Counted from the stretch's first letter, positions 1-11,129 are shown. The stretch is 64,000 bases of DNA from Mactromeris polynyma (GCA_032209605.1 JASFXZ010000014.1:8514912-8578911); one strand, 5' to 3'. Program-made: numbers and translations. Notes: generated by a model not told the origin, from the letters alone.

Positions 1-153
1 ATGGACGAATGGAGGGATGAATCTAATAGGCAGATTTCGTTGAAATGAATGAATGAATCAATAAATTATTTAATTAATTAAGTGATTAACCAATAAAGAA
101 ATATTTAAATCAAAGGCAATCATCTAATAATTCTAAGAATAACACAACAATAT

Positions 154-366
154 ATGATCGAGTGCTGCTGTGGGAATTCCAATTCTTCTGTAAGTGACAT
201 CATTTCCAGAAAACGCAACATGTGATGTCACTATTTGCAAGCAGGAAACAATATTTACTCCATATGGTCACTTTGTTTTCATATTGCCATATGGGGCAAA
301 TATTGCTTACTGTCAGTACATGGTGACGTCACATGTGATGTTTTCTGGACGTACAGCGGCACTCAT
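154..366 (+). mobile_element. MITE family 1, copy 1
   Basis: Copy of a roughly 230-bp element found six times in the window. The ends are inverted (GAGYGCTGCTGTGGGA at the left, ACAGCGGCACTC at the right). Inside are CRE-like palindromes and CATATGG motifs. This copy has a right-arm deletion: the segment before the right terminal repeat is missing. Confidence 0.75.
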
Positions 367-479
367 TTGTACCTGGAGAGGGAGAAGTACTTGGTGTCAT
401 AGAAGTGGTGGTTGGAGCTGAAATCAGAAATTAGATTTTGTACAAATTTTTTATCAAACTTGACGCCTAGGTGCAGTAT

Positions 480-757
480 ATTAGCCGCAGCTGTGGTCCA
501 GTGGTTAGTGCGCTGGACTTGTAACCCGGCGATCTGGGTTCGATTCCCGGTCGCGGCAGGTCATACCCTTCCATGAAAATTTGACAAAAATGTCGATTTT
601 CCTCCACATGTGGAGAAGTTGCCGGCTCCTTGTGGAAGGGTAAGTTAGTACTGGTGAGAATTCAGTCCAGGAAAAACTGGTTAGGTGAACCGGCCGCCGT
701 ATATAACTGAAATATCGTTGAGAAACGGCGTTAAACCCGATGAAACAAACAAACAAA
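480..757 (+). mobile_element. tRNA-SINE family 1, copy A (full length)
   Basis: Flanked by a perfect 13-bp target duplication, CTAGGTGCAGTAT (467-479 and 758-770). The head is tRNA-like: A box TGGTCCAGTGG and B box GGTTCGATTCC, both matching Pol III consensus, with a 7-nt loop reading CTTGTAA (UGU, Thr-like). The body ends in AACGGCGTTAAACCCGATG and a (CAAA)n tail. Confidence 0.93.
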
Positions 758-849
758 CTAGGTGCAGTATGTAAAACCACCATCACAGGCTAACATGGCA
801 TTAGCCTAATTATAGCAATAGCTTATGTTTCATGTCTTGTTAGCCTTAA

Positions 850-1207
850 GGCCATGCCAAATTGGAATTTAGTTAAGCGTCCGCGTGCGCCTAGGTTTTG
901 CGCTCTTCGTGCCAAAAATACAACATTTTTTCTAAGCTGAAAATTCTAATATTTTCTATGTTCATGATTCGACAACGGCAATTTTAGTTGAGATCCAACA
1001 ACAATTTGATTATCATTTAACATTTTATCAATACCACAATCAAACAGAACCATGTATAGATCTAGTTTTTAAACAAACCATTTTTTTTGTTTTTATGATG
1101 TTTCTTTCATTAAATTATCTGAGGATATTTGTTTTGTTTTTTTAAATAGGTAGCTAGGTTTCGCGAACTTAGGTTGACGCTTAACAAAATTTCAATTTGG
1201 CGTGGCC
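850..1207. mobile_element. PIF/Harbinger-type MITE
   Basis: Inverted ends GGCCATGCCAAATTGGAATT and its near complement (ending AATTTGGCGTGGCC), over 30 bp, flanked by TAA on both sides (847-849, 1208-1210). A TWA duplication with G-rich ends is the mark of PIF/Harbinger. Length 358 bp, non-coding. Confidence 0.75.
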
Positions 1208-1231
1208 TAATGGAGCAATGACCAATGTAAA

Positions 1232-1309
1232 TTTTTATGATGTATATACACTAATGGGTTATCTTATTATGGTTTGCGAATCAGCTTTAGTGTATATACA
1301 TCATAAAAA
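1232..1309. repeat. Perfect 23-bp inverted repeat
   Basis: Arms 1232-1254 and 1287-1309 (TTTTTATGATGTATATACAC plus TAA, and its exact complement) around a 32-nt loop. Next to the Harbinger-type MITE. Could be a small fold-back element. Confidence 0.8.
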
Positions 1310-1398
1310 GGAAACAGGTGGCAGTTCTGGGCACTTTCAAGCCTGTTTCTAGTCTTATGGAATTTATCTTACCGAAAAAGTATCATGAATATTAACTA

Positions 1399-2040
1399 GA
1401 TAGCTAGATAATTATCGCGATAATAAAGTGGTTAACATGAACAATTCCCGAACGTTATCACGTTAACTGGTTGCAGTAATATGCCACCATAAGATAGCTA
1501 GATCATTATCGCGATAATTAAGTGGTTAACATGAAACAATTCCCGAATGTTATCACGTTAACTGGTTGCAGTAATATGCCACCATAAGATAGCTAGATAA
1601 TTATCGCGATAATAAAGTGGTTAACATGAAACAATTCCCGAATGTTATCACATTAACTGGTTGCAGTGATATGCCACCATAAGATAGCTAGATAATTATT
1701 GCGATAATTAAGTGGTTAACATGAAACAATTCCCGAATGTTATCATGTTAACTGGAGGCAGTAATATACCACCATAAGATAGCTAGATAATTATCGCGAT
1801 AATAAAGTGGTTAACATGAAACAATTCCCGAATGTTATCATGTTAACTGGAGGCAGTGATATGCCACCATAAGATAGCTAGATAATTATCGCGATAATTA
1901 AGTGGTTAACATGAAACAATGCCCGAATGTTATCATGTTAACTGGAGGCAGTAATATGCCACCATAAGATAGCTAGATCATTATCGCGATAATTAAGTGG
2001 TTAACATGAAACAATTCGTGAACGTTATCATGTTAACTGA
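1399..2040. repeat. 95-bp minisatellite with two dyads per unit
   Basis: Seven units (last partial), starting at 1399, 1493, 1588, 1683, 1778, 1873 and 1968, so the spacing is 95 bp except the first (94). Most units hold the palindrome AATTATCGCGATAATT or a one-base variant, and an inverted pair GTTAACATGA / TCATGTTAAC around an 18-nt loop. Confidence 0.93.
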
Positions 2041-2196
2041 TGGAGCTAAACTTGACTACAAACTCAATTAAGTCATTCAATGTAAACCTTAAGGGTCAGG
2101 TCAATATAACTCTGTTGGTTTGCAATTAAAGTACCCAATTTATCCATTAGTATTGCTTAAAAACCATAGTTCAATTATTATACATAGTTTTGACCA

Positions 2197-2336
2197 CAGG
2201 AGAGTGTCACAAGTTCACTCCATTTATCCCTTCTAGAGTTCTCTCCCTTTAAATATAGTAAATATATTCATATACTATAGAAGGGATGAAGGGAGAGAAC
2301 TCTAGATGGGAGAAAACTCGTTACAATCTCCTGTGG
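2197..2336. mobile_element. Fold-back element
   Basis: About 65-bp imperfect inverted arms: left CCACAGGAGAGTGTCAC ... TAGAGTTCTCTCCCTTTA, right the complement (ends AATCTCCTGTGG). AT-rich centre. Related half-element at 32866-32920. Confidence 0.75.
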
Positions 2337-2389
2337 CTTACATGAAGACAATTATGAACATGTGTTTTAAATATGTTCTAATTCCGAAC

Positions 2390-2674
2390 CTGGTTTGACA
2401 TTGACTTGTACGGTATCGTGTGACATCTGACCAGCTTTGTCTTGTACTGTTAGCCGAAACAGATATACGCCTTGGACTAAATTTCTCAGACGTACCACAG
2501 CGCTCGTTGACCCATCCATCTGAACATTAACACCAGCTGGAGAACGCTTTTCCCACTTGTATGAAACAATGCCATGATCATCTGTACTTGCTGTGCCGTT
2601 CAATGCTACCACATTCGTAGGCAAAGTGATTTCAACGTCCGGTCCAGCATCAGCTTTAGGTGGAAGATCAGGCA
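2390..2674 (-). CDS. Exon i: PKD domain
   Basis: 285 nt, phase 1-1. Acceptor ACATTTTTTCAG; donor CAG|GTTCGG is weaker than the others. It codes for a complete PKD fold: PPKADAGPDVEITLP, a G-x-x-S/T-DDHGIVSYKWE core, and the closing strands LFRLTVQDKAG and VQVNVKPG. The DDHGIVSY.WE wording is typical of PKD domains in KIAA0319-like and LRP11-like proteins. Reading through the donor meets a stop codon at once (frame ends near 2367), so either the protein goes on in exons beyond the left edge (preferred, since the phase-1 end and CAG|GT are in place) or this is the last exon. I saw no further exon in 1-2390. Confidence 0.85.
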
Positions 2675-2868
2675 CTGAAAAAATGTTCATAAAAACATGC
2701 ATTAAATTGATATAGTATTTCAAAACTTGCAATGACAAAAATGTGTACTTAAATTAAGTGTTATAATAAATTATTGATATAACTAGTATATTCATTCACA
2801 AATTCTATTTTAGCTTTATTTGTTTTCGTCTTATTGGACTTTTAATTGGATTTTTCAATATGATGATC

Positions 2869-3553
2869 AGTGTTCCTGTGTTGCCAACCAGTGTTGCTGG
2901 GTTACCAACCAGTGTTCCTGAGTAACCAACCAGTGTTGCTAGGTTACCAACCAGTGTTCCTGGGTTACCAACCAGTGTTCCTAGGTTACCAACCAGTGTT
3001 CCTGGGTTACCAACCAGTGTTCCTGGGTTACCAACCAGTGTTCCTGGGTACCAGTGTTCCTGGGTTACCAACCAGTGTTCCTGGGTTACCAACCAGTGTT
3101 CCTAGGTTACCAACCAGTGTTCCTGGGTTACCAACCAGTGTTCCTGGGTTACCAACCAGTGTTCCTGGGTTACCAACCAGTGTTCCTGGGTTACCAACCA
3201 GTGTTCCTTGGTTACCAACCAGTGTTCCTGGGTTACCAACCAGTGTTCCTGGGTTACCAACCAGTGTTGCTGGGTTACCAACCAGTGTTCCTGGGTTACC
3301 AACCAGTGTTCCTGGGTTACCAACCAGTGTTCCTGGGTTACCAACCAGTGTTCCTGGGTTACCAACCAGTGTTCCTGGGTTACCAACCAGTGTTCCTGGG
3401 TACCAGTGTTCCTGGGTTACCAACCAGTGTTCCTGGGTTACCAATCAGTGTTCCTAGGTTACCAACCAGTGTTCCTGGGTTACCAACCAGTGTTTCTAGG
3501 TGACCAATCGGTGTTCCTGGGTTACCAACCAGTGTTTCTAGGTTACCAACCAG
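2869..3553. repeat. 21-bp minisatellite (intronic)
   Basis: About 33 copies of GTTACCAACCAGTGTTCCTG plus G; two 13-bp short units occur. The unit is a multiple of three without stops, so both strands show long open frames with 7-residue repeats. It lies in the intron between exons h and i, and no splice phase links it to the gene. Confidence 0.95.
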
Positions 3554-3955
3554 TACTTACTGATCCTTAAGCAAGTAACTGACAACTTTCCCAAATGAAT
3601 CAGAGGTTTAGAACATATGTATGATAAAGGGTATTTTTTTTCTGTCAAATTTCTGCTAATCAGGCTAACTACACCTTCATCAATATTGATGATAATGAAT
3701 TACAATGTAGTATAAATATTACATTGACATTATGTTAGTAGAATAGTGAAACAACTTAATCACATATAATAAGTTTAAATATAAAACCGCTTGAAGTGCA
3801 ATGCTTATAGAGGTGCTTGCTTAGTGCTGTAAGCCAATGATAAGTGGCAAAAATATGTATTCAAAGTCCAGGAAAACCGGACACAAGGTACATGTATATC
3901 CAGCAACCAGCACAGATCCATTCTTGAGATCTATCATTAAAGCACCGTTTTCTAC

Positions 3956-4408
3956 CTGTAGTAGTTGACGTTGATGACGTAGTTGATGATGTAGTAGTTG
4001 ACGTTGATGTTGTAGTGGATGACGTTGTAGTTGGCATAGTGGATGACGTAGTAGTTGACGTTGATGATGTGGTTGATGGCGTAGTAGTTGACGTTGATGA
4101 CGTGGTTGATGGCGTAGTAGTTGACGTTGATGACGTGGTTGATGGCGTAGTAGTTGATGTTGATGACGTGGTTGATGGCGTAGTAGTTGACGTTGATGAT
4201 GTGGTTGATGGCGTAGTAGTTGGCGTTGATGATGTGGTTGATGGCGTAGTAGTTGACGTTGATGACGTGGTTGATGACGTAGTAGTTGACGTTGATGATG
4301 TGGTTGAGGACGTGGTTGAGGACGTAGTGGTTGATGTGGATGATGGGGTTGATGACGTACTGGATGATGATGTAGTAGTTGACGTTGTCGGCGAAGCAGT
4401 CGTGTAAG
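3956..4408 (-). CDS. Exon h: Thr/Ser mucin-like exon of 33-bp repeats
   Basis: 453 nt, phase 1-1; acceptor TTTATGTTTAG, donor GTAGAA. Encodes 150 residues consisting almost only of Thr, Ser and Pro, organised in 11-residue repeats (STTSSTSTTTP). All three sense frames and the antisense frame look open because of the trinucleotide-like composition (GTT, GAT, GAC); only this frame joins in phase to its neighbours. Length is likely to vary between alleles. Confidence 0.78.
3957..4345 (-). repeat. 33-bp coding tandem repeats in exon h
   Basis: Repeat unit on the plus strand reads GTTGATGGCGTAGTAGTTGA plus 13 more bases; eleven codons per unit, about eight recognisable copies, degenerating at both ends. 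Confidence 0.8.
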
Positions 4409-4858
4409 CTAAACATAAATGATTCAAAGCATAAACGTGCATGTTTAGAACCAAAACAAGGCCAAAACAATGAAGTGCAACAACATGCAATAAATTGTTA
4501 ATTTCATCGAAATCTATGAAAAGTTATAATCAAAACTGTATCTACTCTAAAATATACAGATCTGGAATCTACATAATCAGAGATAATATAGAGCAAAAAC
4601 CTTTTTCCAAAGCAAACTTTATCACATTGATAGCTTTAACATGAACTTCATAAAAAAAACACTATAATTATGTAATTATGGGGATGATTTATGACAGCCT
4701 TGAGGGTATTCAGAATATTAAAGGTCATGAAAAGATGGGGTAATGCTTTCTCACGCTTCCAGCGCATAATTTAGTGTCTCCATTTGGCTCAGAGAGGTTA
4801 AATGCTCTGGCTCAGAGTCAGTGTTGTTTACATAATTTGAACTCAACACACTTGTATA

Positions 4859-5199
4859 CAGTGATACACGCTTATAACGTTCTCGGTTATAACGAAAAAT
4901 CGGATAGTACGTAGTTATTTTAATTCCACGGTAAAGTTCTATTATGTTTCATTGTATAATTACATGGTTATAATGAATTTGGATATACCGTAATTTTGTA
5001 TATAACGTTGTAATTTGTGGGTCCCAAACAGTATATTCCAACGCAAACGTTATACACAATTTCGGGTGCGAAAAGAGGATGCTGCAACAATTTTATTTTA
5101 TATCCATAGAATAACAACGAATTTTCTTTTTATGGATATAACAAAGATTGGATATAACAAATTTAATCTCCATAAATTCTTTATAAGCGTGTTTCACTG
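4859..5199. mobile_element. Pogo/Tigger-type MITE
   Basis: Inverted ends CAGTGATACACGCTTATA and TATAAGCGTGTTTCACTG (17 of 18 match) and many internal GGATATAACRA motifs as in Tigger-like MITEs. A TA precedes the left end; the right flank is AA, so one duplication copy is eroded. Intron between exons g and h. Confidence 0.7.
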
Positions 5200-5366
5200 A
5201 ATATCATTCAATAGCTAAAAGCTGAGATTCCATCCCACAATATGCCCACACCTGATTATGGTTACATTTTGTAATGTTAATGCTAAGCTATGTTAGTTGT
5301 TGTATAATACTAGCTTATATTGCATATTTTCCTAGAAAGTACGTAAAGAATTGACTATCATGCTAC

Positions 5367-6791
5367 CTGTTGTTGAAGACCTTACTGAGGTGATTGGCAT
5401 GGTTGTACTCGTTGAAGCATTCGTTGCCGTCGATGAAACCATTGTTGGATTGGTTGTCACTGACGTTGAGGTAGATAATGATACGGTTGTAAGCGTTGTT
5501 ACATTCCTTGACAATATTGTAGATAAGGTAGTATTAGCGTCTGCGGTAGTTGATGAAGTTGATGATGACAGCTGTGAATTGGCTTCAGTAGATGTAGTGG
5601 TGTTCTCTAAAACTGTCACTGGTGTTCTGGAACTTGACAACCTTGATGAATACGATGCTGTAATGTTTGGGATTATACTGGATGATGAGGTTACAGGTGA
5701 AGTTGTTTCAAGACTCACTGAAGTTGTTGAGTTCGGTTTGGATATAAATTTTGAACTGACTGGTTTTGACACAGATGTAGTGGAAAGAGTTAAACCTGAC
5801 GTAGGTCTGCTGGATGAAGTAGCTGTGTTAGGTTCAACACTAGAAGATGTACTGATTGCTTTTGATAAAGTGGTTGTGATAAAATTTGAACTTGAAGTTG
5901 AACTGTCAGTGTTTGATGACATGGTTGAGGTAGATTCAACATCAGAAGTTGAATTAAATGGTTTTGATGAAGTCGCTGTAATAAGAGTCGAACTTGAAGT
6001 AGAATTGTCTGGTTTCGATGATGTTGTTGAGTTAGTTTTGACACTACCAGTTAAACTGATGGGTTTGGATGAAATCGTTGTGAAAGGCGTCGAACCTGAG
6101 GTTGAATTGAATGGTATTGATAACGTGGTTGAGTTAGGTTTTGCACTACCAGTTAAACTGATAGGTTTGGATGAAATCGTTGTGAAAAGTGTCGAACCTG
6201 AGGTTGAATTGAATGGTTTCGATAACGTGGTTGAGTTAGGTTTGGCACTACCAGTTAAACTGACAGGTTTGGATGAAATCGTTGTGAAAGGTGTCGAACC
6301 TGAGGTTGAATTGAATGGTTTCGATAACGTGGTTGAGTTTTGTTTGGCACTACCAGTTAAACTGATAGGTTTGGATATAATCGTTGTGAAAGGTGTCGAA
6401 CCTGAGGTTGAATTGAATGGTATTGATAACGTGGTTGAGTTAGGTTTGGCACTACCAGTTAAACTGATAGGTTTGGATGAAGTTGTTGTGAAAGGTGTCG
6501 AACCTGAGGTTGAATTGAATGGTATTGATAACGTGGTTGAGTTAGGTTTGACGCTAGCTGCTGAACTGAATGGTCTCGATGAAATCGTTGTGAAAGGTGT
6601 CGAACCTGAGGTTGAATTGAATGGCATTGATAACGTGGTTGAGTTAGGTTTGACGCTAGCTGCTGAACTGAATGGTCTCGATGAAATTGTTGTGTTAGGA
6701 GTCGAACTTGAAGATGAATTGACTGGTTTCGATGACGTCGTTAATTGTGATGATGTAGGTGAACCCTCTGTTGTAGATGATGTCGTTGAAA
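5367..6791 (-). CDS. Exon g: large mucin-like repeat exon
   Basis: 1425 nt, phase 1-1, no stop. Acceptor CTAACTCATAG, donor GTAGCA. It encodes 474 full codons dominated by Ser, Thr and Pro. The upstream two thirds holds 34-residue repeats of the type PFNSTSGSTPFTTISSKP followed by a segment ending PNSTTLS; about six are well kept and others are decayed at both ends. Each good repeat has two N-glycosylation sequons (FNST and NSTT) besides the many O-glycosylation candidates. The C-terminal third is unrepeated but equally Ser/Thr-rich. The opposite strand is also open here over more than 1.4 kb, a side effect of the biased codon use, and is not a gene. Confidence 0.8.
5990..6710 (-). repeat. 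102-bp coding tandem repeats in exon g
   Basis: About six good and one or two decayed copies of a 102-bp unit, equal to 34 codons, so copy number can change without breaking the frame. Divergence between copies is mostly single bases. Confidence 0.85.
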
Positions 6792-7189
6792 CTATGAGTT
6801 AGTGTAAGAAAACAAACACCCGGAATATATATAAATGCTAAAACACTTCTAAAGATATACAAACAGGAATTTTTATATCATAAAGCGTTGAAAGGAATTT
6901 TAAAAAAGCACAAGCATTAGTAGGTTGGGTGGTTCAAGCTGGTGTACCAATCACAATAACACCATCATCACCATATTCGACCCCAGTACCAAACATGTTA
7001 TGGATATATTAGTAGCTGTGTAATCCTCATCTAATTATGGACAATAAACGCTCAGTAAGAAAGAATCGCAAAGTTGACCTTACAATTTTTTTTAAAATGT
7101 AAGAATTGAATTCATTTGGTTAATTTATTGACTGACATTATATAAACAAATATTGCAGAACTTATTCTGATTTTTGTTCAAGGATGTTA

Positions 7190-7417
7190 AATGAGCGCCG
7201 CTGTACGATTTCCCACCTCTTCTTAAAGTGATGTAATTTCCAGAAAATGTCATGTGTGATTGTCACCATGTACTGACAGTAAGCAATAGTTCCCCCATAT
7301 GGCAATATGAAAACGAAGTGACCATATAGAGTAAATATTATTTCCTGCTTGCGAATAATGACATCACATGTTGCGTTTTCTTGAAATGACGTCACTTACA
7401 GAAGAGGTTGTAAATCC
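7190..7417 (-). mobile_element. MITE family 1, copy 2
   Basis: Same family in reverse orientation, starting ATGAGCGCCGCTGTACGATT. The distal terminal repeat is lost after the GAAGAGGTTG segment. Lies in the intron between exons f and g. Confidence 0.75.
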
Positions 7418-8095
7418 GAATTGTGACAGAAACTCCTATAACTTACTGTTATTAAATTGATGGTTGCCATGACAGTCATGGAGTGATCAATTAGATTTGC
7501 ATTGAGCTTTTTCGTATTGTATTTCCAACTGATGGAAGAAGAGAAAGTAGGATTTGAGCTGCGCCATGACAAAATATGTGTGAACAAAAAATTCCATTTA
7601 CATTTTCTAACGGATATTTTTTAACTTTCATTTAAAATACCAAAAAGTATAAAAATCAGTTTTTCTACTTTTTCTTTTATAGCAATTCCAATATTAATAA
7701 CAACTTGCATTATAAGTAAGGTACAAAATGATGAGGTTGCCTCAGAATGTACATAATTCTTAAAAAATCGTCAGCTTTTCAAATTGAAAGAACAAATTTA
7801 TGCAATACTTATAAATATTTCCACGTTCGTTTAGTTCGATCTATAAATCACAATATAAAGCCTCCAAAACATGTTTGGACGAAGCGCTTGTAGTTACAAT
7901 TTGTGATGTCAAAACTTTACTCGACCAATGTCACTAATACAGCTTTGTCATGGTGAAGCTCATTTATAATTATCTCTTTGCGTTTATTTTCATACTGATT
8001 GTGTAAGCATTGTGTTAAAGCAAAGCAAGAGGAAACACAGTGTTTTTCAACCACCACCTTTTAAGTCAACAATCATAAAAATGGCCAACATGACT
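7418..8095. other. Intron sequence, nothing recognised
   Basis: AT-rich intron between exons f and g; no open frame, repeat or splice-bounded Ser/Thr segment seen. Confidence 0.5.
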
Positions 8096-8468
8096 CAGGG
8101 CTCGAGAAATCGGCTAGCCCGCCGTCCCGGACTAGTCTAAAATAGTTTCCGGCTATCTGCCAGTAAAATTAAGTTAGTCCCGGGCTAGTCTAAATTTGGA
8201 GCCTATTTAAATCGGACAAGTGACAAATGAACAGACAATTGTGTTGTATTTTGATGGTTGTTGAACAACAATAATTAATACGTATTAGATAATACCACGG
8301 ACATATAAACCATGTCCGTGTAATTATCTAATAAAATTTAACAAAATATGAGGTAATGTAAAGACATATAACTTCGGACTACCAGTTTCAAAATTCAGGC
8401 TAGTCTATTTTAAAGTATAACTAGGTCGGGACAATTAAGTGACTTTCATAAAAATTTCTCGAGCCCTG
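8096..8468. mobile_element. hAT-like MITE
   Basis: Inverted ends CAGGGCTCGAGAAAT and ATTTCTCGAGCCCTG, exact over 15 bp. In the middle is a 19-bp-arm hairpin (about 8284-8333, ATTAGATAAT..CACGGACAT). CAGGG ends suggest hAT, but no 8-bp duplication is adjacent. 373 bp, non-coding. Confidence 0.65.
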
Positions 8469-9049
8469 CGATCTTGTGAGTAGTGACATGACTTTCGTAC
8501 TTAACACATAAAGGAACATATTAAAACACATTTCATAGTCTTTATTACAAGAATTAATGGTTTGAAGAATTTTTGTCCAGATTTAACTGGAAGGTGTATG
8601 TAAAAACGGCTGATTTTAAACCTTTAAGGCTTTTAAAGATAAAACGGGATCATTGAAAGTAAACATTTCAACAAAAGTTTGGATTTTCATTCTGGAATCT
8701 CTGTCTCTCATGAGTTCTGACGAGGACAAGAAAATATTGTGTCCTAGAAATCACCACTCTAAGACAGAGGCAACAAAATCTATTGTATTGATTGAAATGT
8801 AATATATAACTGAATCATATCAAATTATACGAAATCAAGACCTCGATCCGGTAATGTAAAAAACGAGAAAGTGTCACATGACCAATGAACCCAATCAAAT
8901 AGCAGCCTCTCTCAGTACATAGTACGTAACTTAAATTTGAATTATATTTAAACCAATCAAAATTAAACCAATCAATATTATACCAATGAAAAATCTTCAC
9001 AGAATTTCAGTTTTGCTGTTAGCAGAAGAAATATAGCATATGGCATTAC

Positions 9050-9121
9050 CTGTTGACGATGACGTTGGTGAAGTAACGGACGAGGATTGTGTAGTTTCTG
9101 GCGATGGAGTCGTCACTTTGA
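9050..9121 (-). CDS. Exon f: short Ser/Thr-rich mucin-like exon
   Basis: 72 nt, symmetrical phase 1-1; acceptor GTGGGTTTCAG, donor GTAATG. Encodes a Thr/Ser/Pro stretch (VKVTTPSPETTQSSS...) of the kind that carries O-linked glycans. Being a multiple of three with equal phases, it can be skipped or duplicated without frame change, like the two following mucin exons. Confidence 0.75.
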
Positions 9122-10009
9122 CTGAAACCCACAAACACTCAAAATGCTCAAACAGTGCATGCATAAAACAAATATCAAAATACTCTACCATTCTGACATG
9201 ACTTCAACATTAATGGCAATTAGTCTATCATATCAAGTTATTACTGTTCTTTTAAAAATGTCCCATTTCTAATTTTTAGTAAGTTCTACCAACAATTTAA
9301 TCATGCTGATCATCTACGTCTTTGAACACATACATATTTAAAATGCAAAAAAAATCTTATTCTAAAAGTCAACCACATGCAAAACTGCCAAACTGTTTAG
9401 TGAAATGGTACAGTGCTTTTTTCAGAGGAATATGTTGGTGCAAAGTAATATTTTTGAGTTCCAGAGTTTTGATTTTTTATCATATATGGTACATCCTTAA
9501 AAACTGTTATTTTGGCATAAACCTACCTAAATTTAGGTGGGTAGGTAGGTAGGTTATTATTTTCTTATTCATTACTTCTTATGGTCATTGCAATTTCAAC
9601 TCTTAATATGCAGCCAAAACATCCCACTCAGATACATAAATAAGATTTGAGTTGGGACTATTTTCAGGAGTATGTAGAGTGACGCCAAACAAACAGGTGT
9701 ATGGCCTTACCTAGACAAACCCTTTTTCGCAGCTACATTTAAATAGTTGCACCACCCCCCCCCCAAAATCCCCAAATGTAGTTAAAAAGTGAAGTTAATT
9801 TTAGAATAAGAAAATTAAAATGTGGGAGGGGAATTTTCCCATAATTGTAGAAATGTATTTTTCAGACAACGAAATGGTGACAAATCTTGGCCATCACAAA
9901 GCTTGCAAAAAATCACTGTGATATTAAAGTTGGAACTTTTACATCAAACACATACATGCTTGTTGCTAGGCAACCCTAACAGAGAGCAACAATATATGTA
10001 AGAACTCAC

Positions 10010-10170
10010 CATATATTTCAATAGTGTCCTTGTCAATGGGTATCTCTGCTGTTGGAGATTTTTGTTTTATATGATTCTCAACCATTACGGCGAACTCGGG
10101 AGCTGTTCTAGCCTTCAATTTATATCGACTGTTGTGTATCAAATTATATTTTACTTTAATGCTCCCTTTG
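10010..10170 (-). CDS. Exon e: C-terminal part of SEA domain with GSIKV motif
   Basis: 161 nt, phase 2 in, phase 1 out; acceptor TTGTATTGCAG, donor GTGAGT. The Ser codon split between d and e is followed by KGSIKVKYNLI, matching the SEA pattern G-S-(V/I)-x-V followed by a strand. In mucins and other SEA proteins this G/S bond is the autoproteolysis site; here it would be between model residues 230 and 231. The rest gives the final helix (APEFAVMVENHIKQ) and a short linker (DKDTIEIY). Whether cleavage happens cannot be read from sequence, but the G and S are both kept. Confidence 0.83.
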
Positions 10171-10256
10171 CTGCAATACAAGATGCAAGAAAGAATTAGA
10201 ATGTATGTTCCAAAACAAAATACTCGGGGAAGTGATAGTAGTTGGTTACAAACTAG

Positions 10257-10488
10257 ATATGAGCGCTGCTATGGGATTTACAACCTCTGCTGTAAGTGAC
10301 GTCATTAGAAGTTAACACCACATGTGATGTCACTATTTTCAAGATGGAAACAATATTTACTCCATAGGGTCTGCGATTTCATATTGCCATATTGCTTACT
10401 GTCAGTACAAGGTGACGTCACATGTGACGTTTTCTAGAAATGATGTCAATTCAAAAAGAGGTTGGAAATCTTACAGCGGCGCTCATAT
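10257..10488 (+). mobile_element. MITE family 1, copy 3 (best preserved ends)
   Basis: Both ends are present: ATATGAGCGCTGCTATGGGA at the left and the inverse (ending GCGGCGCTCATAT) at the right, with about 20 bp of near-perfect inversion. Length 232 bp. Intron between exons d and e. No coding capacity. Confidence 0.85.
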
Positions 10489-10941
10489 AGTACTCGACAA
10501 TGCAGAACTTCCGATCCGAAGGTCGTGTGTTTGAAAAACCTTAGGTCGATCAGCCAACTTTACACTTTCTGAAACAGGTGCAAGAACAGGTACCTAAGAC
10601 TGTCATTGATATAACTGATATTTATATATCAATGACGTTTCTGTCGACCGATGTTCGATACACACATACAAATATCGATATTACAGCGGGAAAATATCGG
10701 AGAGTGGGTACAGTCGTAAAATGCGCCAAAATAGCATTACAATACTTTGTATAGTCGACAGCTCATTAAACAGTGCTCTAATTAAGACTGCATTCCAAAT
10801 GTCGGCAATATAAATATAATAATGATAAATACATAAGATGTAAGACCTTGTTTAACAATCCATGTAAGTAAAAAAGTGAAAAAAAACTTTGACAAAAGTA
10901 GGAGTCATTTCTACTGAAACTGAGAATCAATATATGCTTAC

Positions 10942-11009
10942 CTCATTTCTAGAACTTCAACTCTGATATAGCTTTCATTGAACGGACTATTTTCCATAAG
11001 TATGTCCAT
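10942..11009 (-). CDS. Exon d: middle of SEA domain
   Basis: 68 nt, phase 0 in, phase 2 out; acceptor TATACAG, donor GTAAGC. It encodes MDILMENSPFNESYIRVEVL plus two residues, the classic SEA segment of a helix ending in S-x-F/F-N followed by the strand with alternating V residues. A sequon (NES) is present. The intron between c and d contains a 36-bp minisatellite (11130-11660) and a SINE (11968-12219), which explains the odd open frames there. Confidence 0.82.
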
Positions 11010-11129
11010 CTGTATAACATAGCAATACATAAAATGTCAAATTTAATAGTGTGCATAATTTCTTACAATTCTTCCCCGTATAAAAAAATCAACATGGTAT
11101 GGAAATGCTTTTAACATGATCCAACAATT

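Noticed and set aside
484..560. Functional tRNA gene
   Set aside because: Part of a SINE: same head recurs five times with differing anticodon triplets, a shared 3' body and target duplications.
1399..2040. CRISPR-like array
   Set aside because: Units are directly contiguous with no unique spacers; eukaryotic minisatellite.
2805..3570. Long open frames on both strands (up to 195 codons)
   Set aside because: They are readings of a 21-bp minisatellite in an intron; no splice-phase link, no start context.
5351..6802. 483-codon plus-strand frame
   Set aside because: Antisense of mucin exon g; Val/Glu/Asp-rich reading of Ser/Thr codons. The minus frame fits splice sites and phases, this one does not.
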